From Streptococcus constellatus subsp. constellatus (lineage in GTDB: Bacteria; Bacillota; Bacilli; Lactobacillales; Streptococcaceae): a stretch of 64,000 bases of DNA. This document shows positions 1-9,652 of this stretch, piece after piece (positions within the stretch are counted from its first letter, which is position 1; every line of letters begins with the position of its first letter). The DNA is taken from the NCBI RefSeq assembly GCF_023167545.1, contig NZ_AP014647.1, forward strand, positions 682,001 through 746,000. Direction: 5' to 3'. Made by a program: the position numbers and the translations under genes. The notes under the pieces are model-generated. The model saw only the letters and a program-made list of their open reading frames with translations. It was not told the DNA's origin and searched no databases.

Positions 1-1030
1 AACGATCCAAGTGCAAAAAGTGAGGGAAGGATCAGTTGCTTCGTCTGTCTTATTGTCAGGAAATATTGCAGCTACTAATGAGCAGTACGTCTATTATGAT
101 AGTACCAAAGGTGATTTGGATAGTGTTCTTGTAAATGTTGGAGATAAAGTAACAGCTGGTCAAGCTTTGGTACAATACAAGAGTGTGGAAGCACAAGCTG
201 CTTACGATACTGCTGTTCGCGCGTTAAATAAAATCGATCGCCAAATTTATGATTTAAAAACGTATGGAACAACTATTGAAACGACAGGTGATGCAGCTAC
301 GGATGATAAAACAACTGCATCTGCACAACGGTCTGTTGATTCCCAACTAAAGGATTTGCAAGACAATCGTGCAGATGCAGAAGCTAATGTCAATAAAGCA
401 CAAGCCCAGCTAAATGCGACGACTGTAACGAGTGCAAATGATGGAACCGTAGTAGAAGTAAATCGCGATGTTTCTAAGTCTACAACAGGAGCAAATCAAA
501 CGCTTGTTCATATTGTTAATAACGGCAACCTTCAAGTAAAAGGGGAGCTATCAGAGTACAATTTAGCAAATCTTTCCGTTGGACAGGAAGTGACGATGAC
601 GTCCAAGGTTTATCCAGACAAGAAATGGACTGGAAAAATCAGCTATATCTCCAATTATCCGAAAGACAACCAAAATACAGCAGCAGCTGGTGCAGGGAAT
701 GCGAGCTCAGGAGCAAAATATCCATATACAGTTGATATTACAAGTGAAATTGGTGATTTGAAGCAAGGTTTCTCCATTAATATTGAAGTAAAAAATAAGA
801 CAAGAGGTATTCTTGTGCCAGTCAGCAGTATCGTTTCTGAAAGCAATAAGAGCTATATTTGGACAATAGAAAAAGGAACTGCGAAAAAAGTTCAAGTGAC
901 ACTTGGAAATGCAGATGCTAAACATCAAGAAATCTCATCTGGTTTGACAAAAGATAGTAAAGTTATCACCAATCCGACAGATAGCTTGAAAGATGGTCAA
1001 GAGGTGAAATCATATGAAGAAACTCATTGA
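1..1030 (+). CDS. MacA-like efflux adaptor subunit, 5' end outside window
   Basis: Membrane-fusion (HlyD/MacA-type) adaptor that links an ABC exporter to the extracellular side. The reading frame is open from base 2, so the usual N-terminal membrane anchor lies upstream of the window; the GTG at 11 is not a credible start. Visible parts are a lipoyl-like barrel half (VGDKVTAGQALVQY), an Ala/Gln-rich helical hairpin with many KAQAQ-type turns, the second lipoyl half (TVVEVNRD) and a beta-barrel domain with GQEVTM. The stop codon overlaps the start of the ATPase gene by 17 bases, so the three genes form one operon. The exported substrate cannot be read from sequence; related streptococcal systems are linked to peptide or antibiotic efflux. 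Confidence 0.85.
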   Translation, partial: TIQVQKVREGSVASSVLLSGNIAATNEQYVYYDSTKGDLDSVLVNVGDKVTAGQALVQYKSVEAQAAYDTAVRALNKIDRQIYDLKTYGTTIETTGDAATDDKTTASAQRSVDSQLKDLQDNRADAEANVNKAQAQLNATTVTSANDGTVVEVNRDVSKSTTGANQTLVHIVNNGNLQVKGELSEYNLANLSVGQEVTMTSKVYPDKKWTGKISYISNYPKDNQNTAAAGAGNASSGAKYPYTVDITSEIGDLKQGFSINIEVKNKTRGILVPVSSIVSESNKSYIWTIEKGTAKKVQVTLGNADAKHQEISSGLTKDSKVITNPTDSLKDGQEVKSYEETH

Positions 1031-1706
1031 TTTAAAAAATGTGAATAAAAGTTATCGCAATGGAGATCAAGAACTTCAGGTCTTGAAAGATATTCATTTG
1101 GCTGTTGAAGAAGGTGAGTTTGTTGCAATTATGGGGCCTTCTGGTTCAGGTAAGTCAACGCTAATGAATATCATTGGTATGCTCGATAGACCAACGAGTG
1201 GAGAGTATTATTTAGAAGGAGAAGAAGTCGCCAAACTAGGTGAAAAGAAGTTAGCAAAAGTCCGCAATCAGCAGATTGGCTTTGTGTTTCAACAATTATT
1301 CTTGTTGTCAAAATTAAATGCTCTTCAAAATGTAGAACTTCCTTTGATTTATGCCGGAGTTTCTCAATTCAAACGAAAAGCCTTAGCAGAGCAATACCTT
1401 AAAAAAGTTGAGCTAGAAGCGCGTATGCACCATTTACCGTCAGAACTTTCTGGCGGTCAAAAACAGAGGGTAGCCATTGCGCGTGCCTTAGTTAATCATC
1501 CTTCCATTATCTTAGCGGATGAACCAACTGGTGCTTTGGATACCAAGACAGGTGAGCAAATTATGGAATTGCTGACGGAGCTAAACCGTGAAGGGAAAAC
1601 GATTATCATGGTCACTCATGAACCAGAAATTGCAGCCTTTGCAAAGCGCCAAATTGTCATTCGTGATGGTGTCATTTCGTCGGATACTAAGAAAGGAGAA
1701 GCATGA
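1014..1706 (+). CDS. MacB-type ABC transporter ATP-binding protein
   Basis: Stand-alone 230-residue ABC ATPase of the MacB/LolD class that powers the permease encoded next. Walker A is GPSGSGKST near residue 41, the signature is LSGGQKQR, Walker B is ILADEPTG, and the switch histidine is in MVTHEPE. The start ATG at 1014 has an AAGAGGTG ribosome site inside the end of the adaptor gene. It overlaps the adaptor gene upstream and the permease gene downstream (ATGA). The gene order adaptor, ATPase, permease is the standard Gram-positive MacAB-like arrangement. Energy coupling is sure; the substrate is not. Confidence 0.92.
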   Translation: MKKLIDLKNVNKSYRNGDQELQVLKDIHLAVEEGEFVAIMGPSGSGKSTLMNIIGMLDRPTSGEYYLEGEEVAKLGEKKLAKVRNQQIGFVFQQLFLLSKLNALQNVELPLIYAGVSQFKRKALAEQYLKKVELEARMHHLPSELSGGQKQRVAIARALVNHPSIILADEPTGALDTKTGEQIMELLTELNREGKTIIMVTHEPEIAAFAKRQIVIRDGVISSDTKKGEA

Positions 1707-2983
1707 TGCAGAATTGGAAATTTGCAATTAACTCCATTATGGGGCATAAAATGCGTTCTTTCTTAACGATGTTGGGCATTATTATTGGTGTTATGTCTGT
1801 CATGGTGATTGTGGCTCTAGGAAGTGGTATGTCAAAAGCTTTCACAGATGTCTTAGGTGGCGCTCAGCAAGATGTCTCCATATTTTATTCACATAAAAGA
1901 AGTAAAAATGGAGATGGGGTTAGAAGTTATCAAGAAATGCGTGAAGATGCTGACAGTGGAAATAGCGATGAGACGGTTTCGACTGAAGTAGAGCCTGAGA
2001 TCAAAGAAGCCTGGGTCAAACAGGCAGTTAGAGAGATTAGCGGGATTGATAACTATTATGTCACAAATAACACAACTGCCACGGTAAATTATGGTAAGAA
2101 AAAAGCGGATAAGATTCCTATAATAGGTATTAATTCAACTTATTTTACAGTAAAGAAATATCAAATTGTTGCAGGTCGGATTCTGACAGCAAATGATTAT
2201 CAAACATTTGCAAGAGTTGTTTTGATAGATACAAAATTGGCTGATATTCTTTTTGGAGGTGCAGACAAAGCACTCAATCAGATTGTTCAGCTAGGAAATA
2301 ATAACTACCGTGTAATTGGTGTTTATAAAGATCCAAATGAAACACGAAATCGTTTAGCCAATATGAACAACGGAAATCTACTAATGGCTAATACCCAGTT
2401 GGCTGCGGAATACAATGCTGCCGAGATTATGAATGTCGTGGTGCACGTCAAAAAATTAGATAATGTATTGAAAGATGGAAGTGCAGCAGCGCGTTTGATG
2501 ACAAAGTTGTCTGGCGTGAAAGAAGGCGAGTACCAAATGTTTGACCAAGCTGGTCAATTGGCTTCTATTCAAAGCCAGATTGCTATCGTACAAATAGTTT
2601 TTGGTGCAATTGCAGGAATCGCCCTCCTGGTTGGCGGTATCGGTGTGATGAATATCATGCTTGTATCGGTGACAGAACGCACCCGCGAAATCGGTCTTCG
2701 AAAAGCGCTTGGAGCAACTCGTGGAAATATCTTGATGCAATTTGTCATTGAGTCAATAGTGTTGACCGCAATCGGTGGTCTGATTGGGCTTGCTTTAGCA
2801 GCTCTTATCGTAGCCTCTATTGGTCATAACTTAGATTCATTTTTCGGAGCTCCTCCTACTATTACAACAGTATCTGCTGTTGGAAGTGTCTTTTTTTCAG
2901 CGACTATCGGGATTATTTTCGGGATTTTGCCAGCTAATAAGGCGTCTAAATTGGATCCGATTGAATCCTTACGTTATGAATAA
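1703..2983 (+). CDS. MacB/FtsX-family ABC transporter permease
   Basis: Permease of a type VII (MacB-like) ABC transporter, 426 residues. A first transmembrane helix lies at about residues 18-40 (FLTMLGIIIGVMSVMVIVAL), followed by a large extracellular MacB_PCD-like domain to about residue 290. The C-terminal FtsX domain has three helices and the family motif VTERTREIGLRKALGAT. The start overlaps the ATPase stop and follows GAAAGGAG. Such permeases transmit mechanical force rather than forming a simple channel, and work with the adaptor upstream. A strong terminator follows the gene, which closes the operon. Confidence 0.92.
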   Translation: MMQNWKFAINSIMGHKMRSFLTMLGIIIGVMSVMVIVALGSGMSKAFTDVLGGAQQDVSIFYSHKRSKNGDGVRSYQEMREDADSGNSDETVSTEVEPEIKEAWVKQAVREISGIDNYYVTNNTTATVNYGKKKADKIPIIGINSTYFTVKKYQIVAGRILTANDYQTFARVVLIDTKLADILFGGADKALNQIVQLGNNNYRVIGVYKDPNETRNRLANMNNGNLLMANTQLAAEYNAAEIMNVVVHVKKLDNVLKDGSAAARLMTKLSGVKEGEYQMFDQAGQLASIQSQIAIVQIVFGAIAGIALLVGGIGVMNIMLVSVTERTREIGLRKALGATRGNILMQFVIESIVLTAIGGLIGLALAALIVASIGHNLDSFFGAPPTITTVSAVGSVFFSATIGIIFGILPANKASKLDPIESLRYE

Positions 2984-3020
2984 ACGGATAATCTTCACAG
3001 TGTAAGAAAGAATGTTTTAT

Positions 3021-3074
3021 AAAAAAACTCCAACAACTACTCATCTTTTAGTGAGTTACTTGTTGGAGTTTTTA
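3021..3074 (+). terminator. Rho-independent terminator after the MacAB-like operon
   Basis: ACTCCAACAA (3027-3036) pairs with TTGTTGGAGT (3061-3070), with an inner CTCA/TGAG pairing and a following T run. An A run before the stem lets it also serve the leftward small gene at 3091-3261. Confidence 0.85.
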
Positions 3075-3090
3075 TGGTATATAAGCTAGT

Positions 3091-3261
3091 TTAGTGTGAT
3101 ACACGTTTACGAGCTGCTTTTTTGCGATTTTCTTCGATGAAAGCTGCCTTCTTTTCTTCAGGTTCAATCACTTTTTTCTTAAATGTATAAACTGCACCTG
3201 CAACAGCAGCAACAGTACCAGCAACCCCAGTAACAACCCCTTTAACAAATCCTTTAGCCAT
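3091..3261 (-). CDS. DUF3042 family small protein
   Basis: A 56-residue protein starting MAKGFVKGVVTGVAGT, then an Ala/Gly/Val-rich hydrophobic stretch, then a highly charged tail ending RKKAARKRVSH. I recognise this as the DUF3042 family, which is widespread in streptococci and lactobacilli and has no known function. The ATG at 3261 follows AAAAAAGGAGAAATCTA on the minus strand, which gives a good ribosome site. One short hydrophobic segment at residues 4-26 suggests membrane association. It is divergent from miaA and shares the bidirectional terminator with the MacAB-like operon. Confidence 0.85.
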   Translation of the reverse strand: MAKGFVKGVVTGVAGTVAAVAGAVYTFKKKVIEPEEKKAAFIEENRKKAARKRVSH

Positions 3262-3290
3262 TAGATTTCTCCTTTTTTGAACTTTATTTA

Positions 3291-3299
3291 TGTTATAAT
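3291..3299 (+). promoter_or_regulatory. Extended -10 promoter for miaA operon
   Basis: TGTTATAAT is a perfect TGn extended -10. No well-spaced -35 is visible. It lies 40 bases before the miaA start. Confidence 0.65.
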
Positions 3300-3338
3300 A
3301 TATAGTAACGAAAAATTAAATTTTTTTCAAGGGAAAAG

Positions 3339-4223
3339 ATGAAAACAAAGGTAATTGTGATTATAGGCCCTACAGCAGTAGGAAAGACAGCTCTTAGTGT
3401 AGAAATTGCAAAACGTTTTAATGGTGAGATTATTAGCGGTGATAGCCAGCAAGTCTATAAAAAACTGGATATAGGAACGGCTAAAATCACTCCAGAAGAG
3501 CAAGAGGGGATTCCTCATTATTTGATAGATGTGCGAGAAGTGAGTGAAGCTTATTCAGCTTTTGATTTTGTAAAGGAGGCAGAAACTGCTATTAAAACGA
3601 TTGTAGCAAAAGGAAAAATACCTATCATTGTGGGAGGAACAGGGCTTTATATTCAAAGTCTACTGGAAGGCTATCATTTGGGTGGTTCAGCTTCTCGTGA
3701 GGATATTTTAGCCTATCGATCAGAGTTAGATACTTTAACAGATGAGGAATTGTTTAGCAAAATAGCAAAGCTAGGATTGACTATTCCCCAGATGAACCGT
3801 AGGAGAGCTATGCGAACATTAGAAATTGCTCATTTGGGGAAGGAGCTTGAAAACAAACAGTCTGATTATGATGCCCTGCTAATTTGTCTAGATGATGCCC
3901 GAGAAGTTCTCTATGAGCGTATCAATCAGCGAGTGGATCTAATGTTGAAGGCTGGGCTTTTAGAAGAGGCAAAGTGGCTTTATGATTATTATCCGCATGT
4001 TCAAGCTAGTAAGGGAATTGGCTACAAGGAACTTTTTCCTTACTTTGCTGGGGAGCTGACCTTGGAGGAAGCTACGGATAAAATCAAGCAACATACTCGT
4101 CGCTTTGCCAAACGCCAGCTAACTTGGTTTCGCAACCGTATGAATGCAGCCTTTTATCAGGTTTCAAAACCGAAGGACAAAGAGCGGATGATGCAGGATA
4201 TAAAGGAATTTATGAATGATTGA
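3339..4223 (+). CDS. miaA: tRNA dimethylallyltransferase
   Basis: Transfers a dimethylallyl group from DMAPP to N6 of A37 in tRNAs reading UNN codons. The P-loop is GPTAVGKT at residues 10-17, followed by the family's [17 protein letters not shown] block and later [11 protein letters not shown]. The length of 294 residues is normal. ATG at 3339 follows AAGGGAAAAG. The gene overlaps hflX by 8 bases, so it heads an operon with hflX, the unknown gene and rnz. The miaA-hflX link is common in bacteria and both act on translation. Confidence 0.95.
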   Translation: MKTKVIVIIGPTAVGKTALSVEIAKRFNGEIISGDSQQVYKKLDIGTAKITPEEQEGIPHYLIDVREVSEAYSAFDFVKEAETAIKTIVAKGKIPIIVGGTGLYIQSLLEGYHLGGSASREDILAYRSELDTLTDEELFSKIAKLGLTIPQMNRRRAMRTLEIAHLGKELENKQSDYDALLICLDDAREVLYERINQRVDLMLKAGLLEEAKWLYDYYPHVQASKGIGYKELFPYFAGELTLEEATDKIKQHTRRFAKRQLTWFRNRMNAAFYQVSKPKDKERMMQDIKEFMND

Positions 4224-5454
4224 AACAGAAAAACAGCAGGAACGAGTCATCCTTATCGGAGTAGAATTGCAGGGAATAGATAATTTCTCCCTGTCTATGG
4301 AAGAATTAGCCAGTCTAGCCAGAACTGCTGGTGCTCAAGTGGTGTCCTCTTACATTCAGAAACGAGAAAAGTATGATAGCAAGACTTTTATTGGTGCTGG
4401 AAAATTAGAAGAAATAAAACACATGGTAGAGGCAGATGAGATCTCCACCGTAATTGTCAACAATCGTTTGACACCTCGTCAGAATATCAATTTGGAAGAG
4501 ATTCTAGGGGTAAAGGTTATTGATCGTATGCAGTTAATTTTGGATATTTTTGCTATGCGGGCTAGGAGTCATGAAGGGAAGCTTCAAGTGCATTTGGCTC
4601 AGCTCAAGTACTTATTGCCGCGACTGGTTGGACAGGGTATTATGCTTAGCCGTCAGGCTGGGGGAATTGGTTCTCGTGGCCCCGGTGAAAGTCAGTTAGA
4701 ACTCAATCGTCGTAGTGTTCGTAATCAGATTCATGATATTGAGCGACAACTCAAAATTGTAGAAAAAAATCGAGCAACTGTGCGGGAAAAACGTTTGGAT
4801 TCTAGTGTTTTTAAAATCGGTCTGATTGGTTATACTAATGCTGGGAAGTCCACGATTATGAATGCCTTGACGAACAAGAATCAATATGAGGCAGACGAGC
4901 TTTTTGCCACTTTAGATGCGACAACTAAAGGTGCTAATCTGACGGGGAGGCTGAATGTAACATTGACGGATACGGTTGGTTTTATTCAGGATTTGCCGAC
5001 TGAGTTAATATCTAGCTTCAAATCGACCTTAGAAGAGAGCAAAAATGTGGATCTTTTGGTTCATGTGATTGATGCCAGTGATCCGAATCACGAGGAACAT
5101 GAAAAAACGGTCTTGGCAATTATGAAAGACTTGGATATGCTAGATATTCCTCGCTTGACCCTTTATAATAAAGCTGACAAAGCAGGAAATTTTCTTCCAA
5201 CTTTAACTCCCTATGTCTTGATTTCGGCAAAGATGGAAAATAGCAGAGCAGTCTTACAAGAAGCTCTGTTGGATAAGATGCGAGAATTATTTGTTCCTTT
5301 TTGTATCAGGGTTGGCTCTGGCAAGGCCTATAAGTTGTATGAATTAGAAAGTCTAGCAATTATCGATAAGAGAGAGTATGTGGAAGAAAGTGAAATGATT
5401 TCTGGCTATATAGCAGAAAAAAATAAATGGAGACTAGAAGAATTTTATGACTGA
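4216..5454 (+). CDS. hflX: GTPase HflX, ribosome-associated
   Basis: Ribosome-splitting GTPase of 412 residues. The N-terminal HflX domain holds [21 protein letters not shown] and a basic coiled segment, then [17 protein letters not shown]. The G domain shows G1 GYTNAGKST near residue 206, G2 around ATLDATTK, G3 DTVGF near 252 and G4 NKAD near 317. In other bacteria HflX rescues stalled or heat-damaged ribosomes. The start is inside the end of miaA, and its own end overlaps the next gene by 8 bases, so the genes are co-transcribed and likely translationally coupled. Confidence 0.95.
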   Translation: MIETEKQQERVILIGVELQGIDNFSLSMEELASLARTAGAQVVSSYIQKREKYDSKTFIGAGKLEEIKHMVEADEISTVIVNNRLTPRQNINLEEILGVKVIDRMQLILDIFAMRARSHEGKLQVHLAQLKYLLPRLVGQGIMLSRQAGGIGSRGPGESQLELNRRSVRNQIHDIERQLKIVEKNRATVREKRLDSSVFKIGLIGYTNAGKSTIMNALTNKNQYEADELFATLDATTKGANLTGRLNVTLTDTVGFIQDLPTELISSFKSTLEESKNVDLLVHVIDASDPNHEEHEKTVLAIMKDLDMLDIPRLTLYNKADKAGNFLPTLTPYVLISAKMENSRAVLQEALLDKMRELFVPFCIRVGSGKAYKLYELESLAIIDKREYVEESEMISGYIAEKNKWRLEEFYD

Positions 5455-6076
5455 TTATATCAATTTAGCGCTTAAATACGGTGGCTTTACGAGTTTAGAT
5501 CGTATTTATCTAGAAAAAGTTTTGGATAAGCTGTCCAATTCGCAAAAGTTGACTTTTATCACACCGCCACCTAGTGTAATCAATGCGTATTTTTCTGAAC
5601 TCTACCAAAAAAAGAGTCCAGAGGCAGCAACGGATTATTTTTTAGAATTGAGTAAGGAATTATCACTTTTTAACAGTTCTCCTAATTTTGAGGAGGAAAA
5701 GCCTTTTATCCGACTGAATCTTTCAGGTAAATCTTATGGTTTTTGTTTTGAAAACGAAGATGGAATTGGATTAATTTTTCCAGAAATTCCAGAGGTGATT
5801 GAGCCGGATTTACTCTTTGAAATTGCTCAGCTTTTCCCTCATTATCTAGTTTATGAAGATGGAAAAGTTATTCGGATGATACAGGCTGCTCCTGAAGAAA
5901 TTGTGCAAAAGCAGGCGCTTTCCGCTCTAACTGACTGCTATGAATTGGCGGATGGGCGGATAAAACTGGAAGGCTATAATCAGGAAGAGTTAAGTCAGCT
6001 GGCTCAAACCTATTCCGGTCAGCTTTATTATCGTTCTCAGAATCGCTCTGCGATGATTTATATTAATAAAAAATAG
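5447..6076 (+). CDS. Conserved streptococcal protein of unknown function
   Basis: A soluble protein of 209 residues between hflX and rnz; I cannot assign a fold or function. It has no signal peptide or membrane segment, is acidic, and contains a run of aromatic and acidic residues such as [20 protein letters not shown]. Similar proteins at this locus are sometimes labelled cystathionine beta-lyase, but no PLP lysine motif or size match supports that. It overlaps hflX by 8 bases and is followed by rnz after 10 bases, so it is an internal member of the operon. Confidence 0.8.
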   Translation: MTDYINLALKYGGFTSLDRIYLEKVLDKLSNSQKLTFITPPPSVINAYFSELYQKKSPEAATDYFLELSKELSLFNSSPNFEEEKPFIRLNLSGKSYGFCFENEDGIGLIFPEIPEVIEPDLLFEIAQLFPHYLVYEDGKVIRMIQAAPEEIVQKQALSALTDCYELADGRIKLEGYNQEELSQLAQTYSGQLYYRSQNRSAMIYINKK

Positions 6077-6086
6077 AAAGAAAAAG

Positions 6087-7016
6087 ATGCAACTACAATT
6101 TTTAGGTACAGGAGCTGGTCAGCCTTCTAAGGCTCGTAATGTTTCTAGTCTGGTTTTGAAACTATTGGATGAAATCAATGAAATTTGGATGTTTGATTGT
6201 GGTGAAGGAACCCAGAATCGCATTTTAGAGACGACGATTCGTCCCAGAAAGATTAGAAAGATTTTTATCACTCATTTGCATGGGGATCATATTTTTGGTC
6301 TACCGGGTTTTTTATCCACTCGATCATTTCAAGCTAATGAAGAGCAAACAGATATTGAAATATATGGACCGGTCGGCATTAAAAGTTTTGTCATGACGAG
6401 TCTTCGTGTGTCGGGGTCGCGCCTGCCTTATCGGATTCATTTTCATGAATTTGACGAAAAACACTTAGGGAAAATTTTAGAAACTGATAAATTTACAGTT
6501 TATGCAGAGAAACTAGATCATAGCATTTTTTGTGTGGGTTACCGCATTATGCAGAAAGATTTGGAAGGTACATTGGATGCTGAGAAATTGAAAGTCGCAG
6601 GTGTTCCTTTTGGCCCTCTCTTTGGTAAGGTAAAAAATGGGGAAGACGTAGTGCTAGAAGACGGGACGAAAATTATAGCAGCGGATTACATTTCAGCTCC
6701 GCGACCTGGCAAGATCATTACTATTCTGGGAGATACACGTAAAACGTATGCCAGTGTGCGGCTTGCTGTTAATGCAGACGTCTTGGTACATGAGTCCACT
6801 TATGGCAAAGGAGATGAGAAAATCGCTCGCAATCACGGCCACTCTACCAATCTACAAGCAGCAGAAGTCGCTAAAGAGGCTGGTGTTAAGCGTCTCCTGC
6901 TCAATCATATCAGCGCGCGTTTTCTATCAAAGGATATTGGTCAAATGCGTAGAGATGCCAGTTCTATTTTTGAAAATGTCCACTTGGTCAAGGATTTAGA
7001 GGAAGTAGAGATATAA
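6087..7016 (+). CDS. rnz: Ribonuclease Z
   Basis: Metallo-beta-lactamase-fold endonuclease that trims the 3' end of tRNA precursors. The zinc motif HLHGDH sits at residues 63-68, preceded by FDCGEGTQ; later ligands are in LGDTR and NHGHST, and the C-terminal motif is [10 protein letters not shown]. The length of 309 residues is typical for the short bacterial form. It follows the unknown gene by 10 bases with AGAAAGAAAAAG before the ATG. It ends the tRNA-related operon that starts at miaA. Confidence 0.95.
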   Translation: MQLQFLGTGAGQPSKARNVSSLVLKLLDEINEIWMFDCGEGTQNRILETTIRPRKIRKIFITHLHGDHIFGLPGFLSTRSFQANEEQTDIEIYGPVGIKSFVMTSLRVSGSRLPYRIHFHEFDEKHLGKILETDKFTVYAEKLDHSIFCVGYRIMQKDLEGTLDAEKLKVAGVPFGPLFGKVKNGEDVVLEDGTKIIAADYISAPRPGKIITILGDTRKTYASVRLAVNADVLVHESTYGKGDEKIARNHGHSTNLQAAEVAKEAGVKRLLLNHISARFLSKDIGQMRRDASSIFENVHLVKDLEEVEI

Positions 7017-7048
7017 ATCTAAATAGAAGAGCAAAATGAAAGGAACGC

Positions 7049-7657
7049 ATGAAAATACTATTTGTAAGACATGGAAAAGATTCTGCTCAACATAGAGGTG
7101 GCTAGAGTCAGCTTGATCTTCTTTCTGAGGGAAAAAGGGAAGCAGAAACATTGGCAAATTACTTAGCTCAGCACAAAGAAAACTATCACTTTACGAAAGT
7201 GATTACGAGTGATTTGAAAAGAGCTGAGACGACTGCAATGATTTTAGCAGAGAAGCTTCAGCTGCCATTGGAGAAAGTAAGAGACTTACGCGAAACAAAT
7301 AATGGCGATTTGGCAGGAATGTTAAATAGCGAGGCTGATCAAAAATTTCCTCATCTCTATTTTAGAAGTCTTGCAATGGACGAGCATTATCCAAATGGAG
7401 AAAGCCCGATAGAATTTTATCAACGGATAAAAACTTGGTTTGAACTTTTTTTGAAGGAAAATCATAACTCAGATGAGACACAAATTGTGGTTACACATGG
7501 TGGAGTGATAAACATTATCTATCATTTGGTGAACAAGAGAGAGTGGACAAATAAGAGTCGGCTTTTTCTTGTGAAACATTGCAGCATTAGTTTATTGAAT
7601 ACAGAAACGCTTGTTTTTGAGATTGAAAACCAAACGGATTTTTTGAAAGAAAAGTAA
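7049..7657 (+). pseudogene. Histidine phosphatase family gene with an in-frame amber stop
   Basis: A phosphoglycerate-mutase-like (histidine phosphatase) gene. Translation from ATG 7049 (ribosome site AAAGGAACGC) gives MKILFVRHGKDSAQHRGG and then TAG at 7103-7105, after which the same frame continues for about 184 codons with normal family sequence (SDLKRAETTA, VVTHGGVINIIYHL). The expected residue at the stop is Trp (TGG), so a single G to A change would explain it. A restart at TTG 7151 would lose the phosphorylated His in RHG, so any downstream product should be inactive. The rest of the frame is undamaged, which points to recent loss or to a sequencing error. Confidence 0.85.
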
Positions 7658-7666
7658 GGAGAACAC

Positions 7667-8422
7667 ATGCGAACAATCGTTATTACAGGAGCTAGTGGCG
7701 GTGTGGCTCAGGAAATGGTGAAGTTGTTGCCAAATGATCAGCTGATTTTAGTAGGACGCAGTCGGGAAAAATTAGTAAAGCTTTATTCAAATCATGCACA
7801 TTGCGAATTCGTTGAGTTAGATATTACAGCTTACAAAGCTTTAGAAGCTTTTACTGAAGAAATTTACCAGAAGTATGCTCAGGTGGATGTTTTAGTCAAC
7901 AATGCTGGTTACGGTATTTTTGAGGAATTTGACAAGATTAGCAATGAGGATATTCATGCCATGTTTGAAGTCAACACATTTGCTCTTATGAATCTGTCTC
8001 GTCTTTTCGGAGAGCAGATGAAGCAAGCGGGTCATGGGCATATTGTCAATCTTGTTAGCACAGCTGGGCTGATTGCTAGTGCTAAATCTAGTCTCTACTC
8101 AGCTACTAAGTTTGCGGCTATCGGTTTTTCCAATGCTTTGCGTTTAGAGTTGATGCCTTACAATGTTTATGTGACGACGGTTAATCCAGGACCGATTAAG
8201 ACGGCTTTCTTTGACAAAGCTGACCCCGATGGTAGTTATATTAAGGCGGTTGATAAATACATTTTGGAAGCAGATACTGTTGCTAAGCAGATTGTGAACA
8301 ATTTTGGGAAAAAGAAGCGAGAGTTGATCATGCCTTTCACACTGAAGGCGGCTCACAAGCTCTATACGCTTTTTCCTAACTTTGGTGACAGACTAGCTAG
8401 TAAAATGTTCAATTATAAGTAG
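7667..8422 (+). CDS. SDR family oxidoreductase
   Basis: Short-chain dehydrogenase/reductase of 251 residues, classical type. The nucleotide-binding motif is TGASGG near residues 7-12, the NNAG motif is at about residue 80, the catalytic YSATK motif follows LVSTAGLIASAKSS, and the family PGPIKT is present. D36-region residues (VGRSREKL) suggest an NADPH preference, but this is an inference. The start has AAGGAG 6 bases upstream. Substrate is unknown. The gene follows the broken phosphatase by 9 bases and precedes the methyltransferase by 9 bases, so it probably continues the same transcript. Confidence 0.88.
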   Translation: MRTIVITGASGGVAQEMVKLLPNDQLILVGRSREKLVKLYSNHAHCEFVELDITAYKALEAFTEEIYQKYAQVDVLVNNAGYGIFEEFDKISNEDIHAMFEVNTFALMNLSRLFGEQMKQAGHGHIVNLVSTAGLIASAKSSLYSATKFAAIGFSNALRLELMPYNVYVTTVNPGPIKTAFFDKADPDGSYIKAVDKYILEADTVAKQIVNNFGKKKRELIMPFTLKAAHKLYTLFPNFGDRLASKMFNYK

Positions 8423-8431
8423 GAGACGTTT

Positions 8432-9163
8432 ATGGACGTGGCAGCTTACAAGGAATTTTTAAATCAACCATGGGGGAAGCTTTATTATGAGATTCTATTT
8501 GCTCAGTTAGCACATATAAAAAATAAAAAGGTATTAGATTTTGGGAGTGGTTTTGGTTTGGTGGCGGATTTTTTGGCACAAAACAATCAGGTAATAGCTA
8601 TAGAACCAAATGACGAGATGATTGCAGAACGTCAGCAGAATTTCCATTATCAGCAACTACAAGGCAGTCTAGAAATGTTGAAAGATATTCCAAATGCTCA
8701 TTTTGACCTCATTGTCTGCCATAATGTTCTGGAGTATGCGGATACTCCAGCTCTTTATCTAGCTGAATTTAGCAGATTGCTGAAAAAAGGTGGACAAATT
8801 TCGCTCGTTAAGCACAATGAAGTGGGGCGAATTATGCAGACAGTAGTGTTTGCAAATGATACGAATTTAGCGTTAGATTTATTATCAGGGCAGTCTTATC
8901 AATCGCATACAATGGGACAAGCAACCTATTATGATTTAGCAGACTTATTACAAAAGGTTACGTCTGAATTGACTGTTCAGAATTATCAAGGAATTCGAAT
9001 TTTTTATGGCTTGCAAGACAATGCAGTTAAAACAGCAGTCGCTTGGCAGGAAAAGATGTTGAAGATAGAGCTTGCAGTTTGCCAACAGTCTCCTTATCGT
9101 GATATTGCTGCTTTTCAACATATTTGGCTGCAAAAAGGATTCAAGAATGATTCATTATGTTGA
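8432..9163 (+). CDS. Class I SAM-dependent methyltransferase
   Basis: Methyltransferase of 243 residues with a Rossmann-type SAM site: motif I KVLDFGSGFGLVADFL near residue 34, an acidic motif II end (AIEPND) and motif IV DLIVCHNVLEY. The fold is that of the UbiE/SmtA-like superfamily; the methyl acceptor is not predictable. The N-terminus (AAYKEFLNQPWGKLYYE) resembles streptococcal relatives at this position. ATG at 8432 follows AGGAGACGTTT. Its 3' end overlaps the acetyltransferase gene by 17 bases, indicating co-transcription. Confidence 0.85.
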   Translation: MDVAAYKEFLNQPWGKLYYEILFAQLAHIKNKKVLDFGSGFGLVADFLAQNNQVIAIEPNDEMIAERQQNFHYQQLQGSLEMLKDIPNAHFDLIVCHNVLEYADTPALYLAEFSRLLKKGGQISLVKHNEVGRIMQTVVFANDTNLALDLLSGQSYQSHTMGQATYYDLADLLQKVTSELTVQNYQGIRIFYGLQDNAVKTAVAWQEKMLKIELAVCQQSPYRDIAAFQHIWLQKGFKNDSLC

Positions 9164-9554
9164 AAATAAACAAATAACTGTTGAGGAATTGCTTCTGCTT
9201 TATCAATCTGTTGGTTGGAGTAACTATACGGATTATCCAGAGCGACTAGAGCAGGCCTTTCAAAATTCTCTTTACACTGTAGCAGCGTATGACAATGACT
9301 GTCTTGTCGGTCTTCTTAGAGCAGTAGGAGATGGAGCTTCTGTTCTTTTTATCCAAGACTTACTGGTTCTACCAAATTATCAGAGACAAGGCATCGGACG
9401 TAAACTCTTACAGACTACTTTGGAAGAATGGTCAGATGTTTATCAGATTGAGTTAGTGACAGATCAATCTGATAAGACGCTATCTTTTTATCAAGGCCTC
9501 GGATTTCGAAAACTGTCTGATTCGAATTGTACAGGTTTGATTTATGTAGGATAA
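9147..9554 (+). CDS. GNAT family N-acetyltransferase
   Basis: A 135-residue acetyltransferase. The acetyl-CoA motif is QRQGIGRKLL preceded by FIQDLLVLPNY, and the end has the usual SFYQGLGFRKL turn. The ATG at 9147 is chosen because AAAAGGATTCAAG precedes it and family members start with the short strand MIHYVENK; an upstream ATG at 9072 would lie deep inside the methyltransferase gene and add unrelated residues. Substrate is unknown. It is the last gene before a terminator and the recJ promoter. Confidence 0.87.
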   Translation: MIHYVENKQITVEELLLLYQSVGWSNYTDYPERLEQAFQNSLYTVAAYDNDCLVGLLRAVGDGASVLFIQDLLVLPNYQRQGIGRKLLQTTLEEWSDVYQIELVTDQSDKTLSFYQGLGFRKLSDSNCTGLIYVG

Positions 9555-9587
9555 CTTAAAATGCTATATGTATAAAATTAGAAGTTC

Positions 9588-9611
9588 AGACTAGTGAAAG
9601 CTAGTCTTTTC
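9588..9611 (+). terminator. Short terminator before recJ
   Basis: AGACTAG (9588-9594) pairs with CTAGTCT (9601-9607) across a 6-base loop, followed by TTT. Confidence 0.65.
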
Positions 9612-9612
9612 G

Positions 9613-9621
9613 TGTTATAAT
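9613..9621 (+). promoter_or_regulatory. Extended -10 promoter for recJ
   Basis: TGTTATAAT directly after the terminator stem, 31 bases before the recJ ATG. No clear -35. Confidence 0.6.
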
Positions 9622-9652
9622 AAAAGTTATATTGTAAAAGAAAGATGATTTC

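Noticed and set aside
5447..6076. Cystathionine beta-lyase label
   Set aside because: No PLP-binding lysine motif and the protein is about half the needed length.
9072..9146. Upstream extension of the acetyltransferase gene
   Set aside because: It lies in the methyltransferase gene in another frame and lacks a ribosome site; the ATG at 9147 has one.
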